Below are positions 6,386 to 7,561 of a stretch of DNA of 7,561 bases, piece after piece. Location of the stretch: NCBI GenBank assembly GCA_015486685.1, contig WFRC01000005.1, positions 1 to 7,561 of the forward strand, given 5' to 3'. Under the pieces are notes generated by a model. The model made no database searches. It saw only the letters and a program-made list of their open reading frames with translations, and was not told the DNA's origin. Positions within the stretch are counted from its first letter, which is position 1. Every line of letters starts with the position of its first letter. This stretch comes from Caldifarciminota bacterium (GTDB taxonomy: Bacteria > Hydrothermota > UBA3072 > WFRC01). The translations under genes were made by a program, and so were the position numbers.

Positions 6386-7561
6386 CTCCAAGTACTTTTT
6401 TACACTTTTTGGGTCTGCTTTTCCCTTTGTTTCCTTCATTACCTGCCCGATGAAAAATCCCATCAATTTTTCTTCTCCTGCCTTCAGTCTTTCAAATTCT
6501 TTGGGATTATTGCTTATTACCTTCTGGATTATTTGTTTGATAATGTTTTTGTCCTGCACCTGCTCAAGTCCCTTTTCTTTTATAAGTAATTCCGGTGATT
6601 TGCCAGTTTCGCTTACCCATTTAAGCAGTTCTTTACCCACAGGTCTTGACACCTTACCTTCTTCTACAAATCTTACTATATCTGCAATAGCGTCGGGAGA
6701 TATTTTTCCTTCAAAATTGCCCAGATATTCTGAGATTATCCAGTTGGCAATCTTCTGAGGGTTGTTGTATCTTTTTATCGCCTGTTCAAAGAAATCTGCA
6801 AGTGGGGGAGAGGTAATGAGTATTTTTGCATCATATTCTCTGATACTGTATTGTTTTATGAATCTTTCTCTTTTCTTATCAGGGAGTTCAGGTAAACCTT
6901 CTTTAATCTTTCGGACATATTCCTCATCCAATCTGAGATTTGGCAAATCCGGTTCGGGGAAATATCTATATTCAGCGGATTCTTCCTTGCTCCTCATTAC
7001 CTCTGTTTTCTTTTCTTTTTCGTTCCAGAGAAGTGTTGCCTGTGTAACTTTTCCACCTTATGAAAGTTCCTTTATCTGTGCATCAATTTCATATTTTATA
7101 CCATTTTCTACTGCCTTAAAGGAATTTAGATTTTTAATCTCCCTCCTTGTGCCAAATTCTGTACTATCTATAGGTTTTACCGATATATTGGGTTCACATC
7201 GCATATTTCCTTTTTCCATATTTGCATCAGATGCACCTATATATCTCAAAATCTGCTGAAGTTTTATCAGGTATTCAGCAGCCTCTTTTCCTGACCTTAT
7301 ATCAGGTTCTGTGACAATTTCAGCAAGGGGAACGCCTGCACGGTTATAATCAATCAGTGCATAATCTCCCTGATGCAGGATTTTTGCAGATTCTTCTTCT
7401 ATATGCACCCTTCTGATGCGGATTTTTCTACCATTTATCTCTATCCATCCATTTTCGCCTAATGGTTTTCTAAATTGTGTAATTTGATAGCCCTTTGGCA
7501 GGTCAGGATAGAAATAGTTTTTTCTGTCAAATGTGGATTCAAGATTTATCTTGCAGTTTAA
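6350..7561 (-). pseudogene. gatB: Aspartyl/glutamyl-tRNA amidotransferase subunit B, 5'-partial, with one in-frame stop
   Basis: GatB is the activating subunit of GatCAB, which converts Glu-tRNA(Gln) and Asp-tRNA(Asn) to the amide forms in the cytoplasm. A single continuous frame covers about 400 codons. The first 75-85 residues lie beyond the right edge, given a usual length of about 475-490. Visible in order are FDRKNYFYPDLPKGYQITQF (7531..7472), IRRVHIEEESAKILHQ, DYNRAGVPLAEIVTEPD, LRYIGASDANMEKGNMRCEP, GTRREIKNLNSFKAVENG, then TAA at 7060..7058. The same frame continues with GGKV, MRSKEESAEYRYFPEPDLP and the helical plus tail domains. The break falls in the catalytic cradle, so neither half should work alone. 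The last 11 residues (GVSHKLSTFSP) come from the right arm of element B and replace the native end. Conservation elsewhere is excellent, so the lesion is very recent, an error, or read through. Confidence 0.85.
7058..7060 (-). other. In-frame TAA inside gatB
   Basis: The codons read GAA CTT TCA TAA GGT GGA AAA. GatB homologues have one variable residue just before GGK, commonly Ala, Ser or Glu, so the stop replaces exactly one codon with no frameshift. One base change from GAA, AAA, CAA or TCA would explain it. mutS2 and the nucleotidyltransferase gene both end with TAA, so reassignment of TAA is unlikely. Confidence 0.9.

Noticed and set aside
6268..6391. TCCAA on both sides of element B as a target-site duplication
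   Set aside because: The two copies are not directly next to the arms and lie at unequal distances, so they are probably coincidental.
7058..7060. Reassigned TAA codon in this organism
   Set aside because: TAA closes mutS2 and the nucleotidyltransferase gene at sensible positions, and no other conserved gene here has an internal TAA.
6762..7259. A 165-codon plus-strand frame across the gatB stop
   Set aside because: Antisense to strongly conserved GatB motifs; Ser/Phe-rich shadow translation.
1..7561. CRISPR array, tRNA or rRNA genes
   Set aside because: No regularly spaced repeats and no cloverleaf or rRNA-like segments were seen on either strand.

Overview
This is an AT-rich bacterial window in which most genes lie on the minus strand. 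A bacterial GatB subunit, bS21, CvpA and MutS2 are all present, so it is a bacterial chromosome. The lineage cannot be named from this sequence; an uncultured or deep-branching AT-rich bacterium is plausible but is only an impression. Genes stop with TAA, TGA and TAG in the normal way.

Minus strand, 3632 down to 47: a compact operon runs from a recognisable promoter (3632..3605) through rpsU (bS21), cvpA and mutS2 to a membrane protein with a TPR-like segment and a zinc ribbon. Every junction overlaps (ATGA, a 26-base overlap, TAATG), so translation is probably coupled. rpsU starts with TTG behind a very long Shine-Dalgarno match, and none of the later genes has a clear one. MutS2 lacks the usual KOW segment and has an altered Smr motif.

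Plus strand, 3809 to 5198: a divergent, stand-alone gene for an AAA_14/DUF4143-type ATPase has its own near-consensus promoter. A short inverted repeat surrounds its ribosome binding site. The spacer between the two divergent promoters (about 3633-3808) holds nothing I can support.

Positions 5199 to 6385: this accessory-looking stretch holds a minus-strand ANT-like nucleotidyltransferase gene lying between two different inverted-repeat elements. Element A (5269..5465) has perfect 21-base arms and lies between the convergent ATPase and nucleotidyltransferase genes. Element B (6276..6385) has perfect 26-base arms. Its left arm supplies the start codon of the nucleotidyltransferase and its right arm supplies the last residues of the GatB reading frame. 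They look like small non-autonomous mobile or REP/MITE-like repeats; no transposase is visible.

Positions 6350 to 7561: most of gatB, running off the right edge. The frame is continuous and well conserved except for a single in-frame TAA at 7060..7058 just before the conserved GGK. Whether this is a true nonsense mutation, a sequence error or a readthrough site is the most consequential open question in the window.
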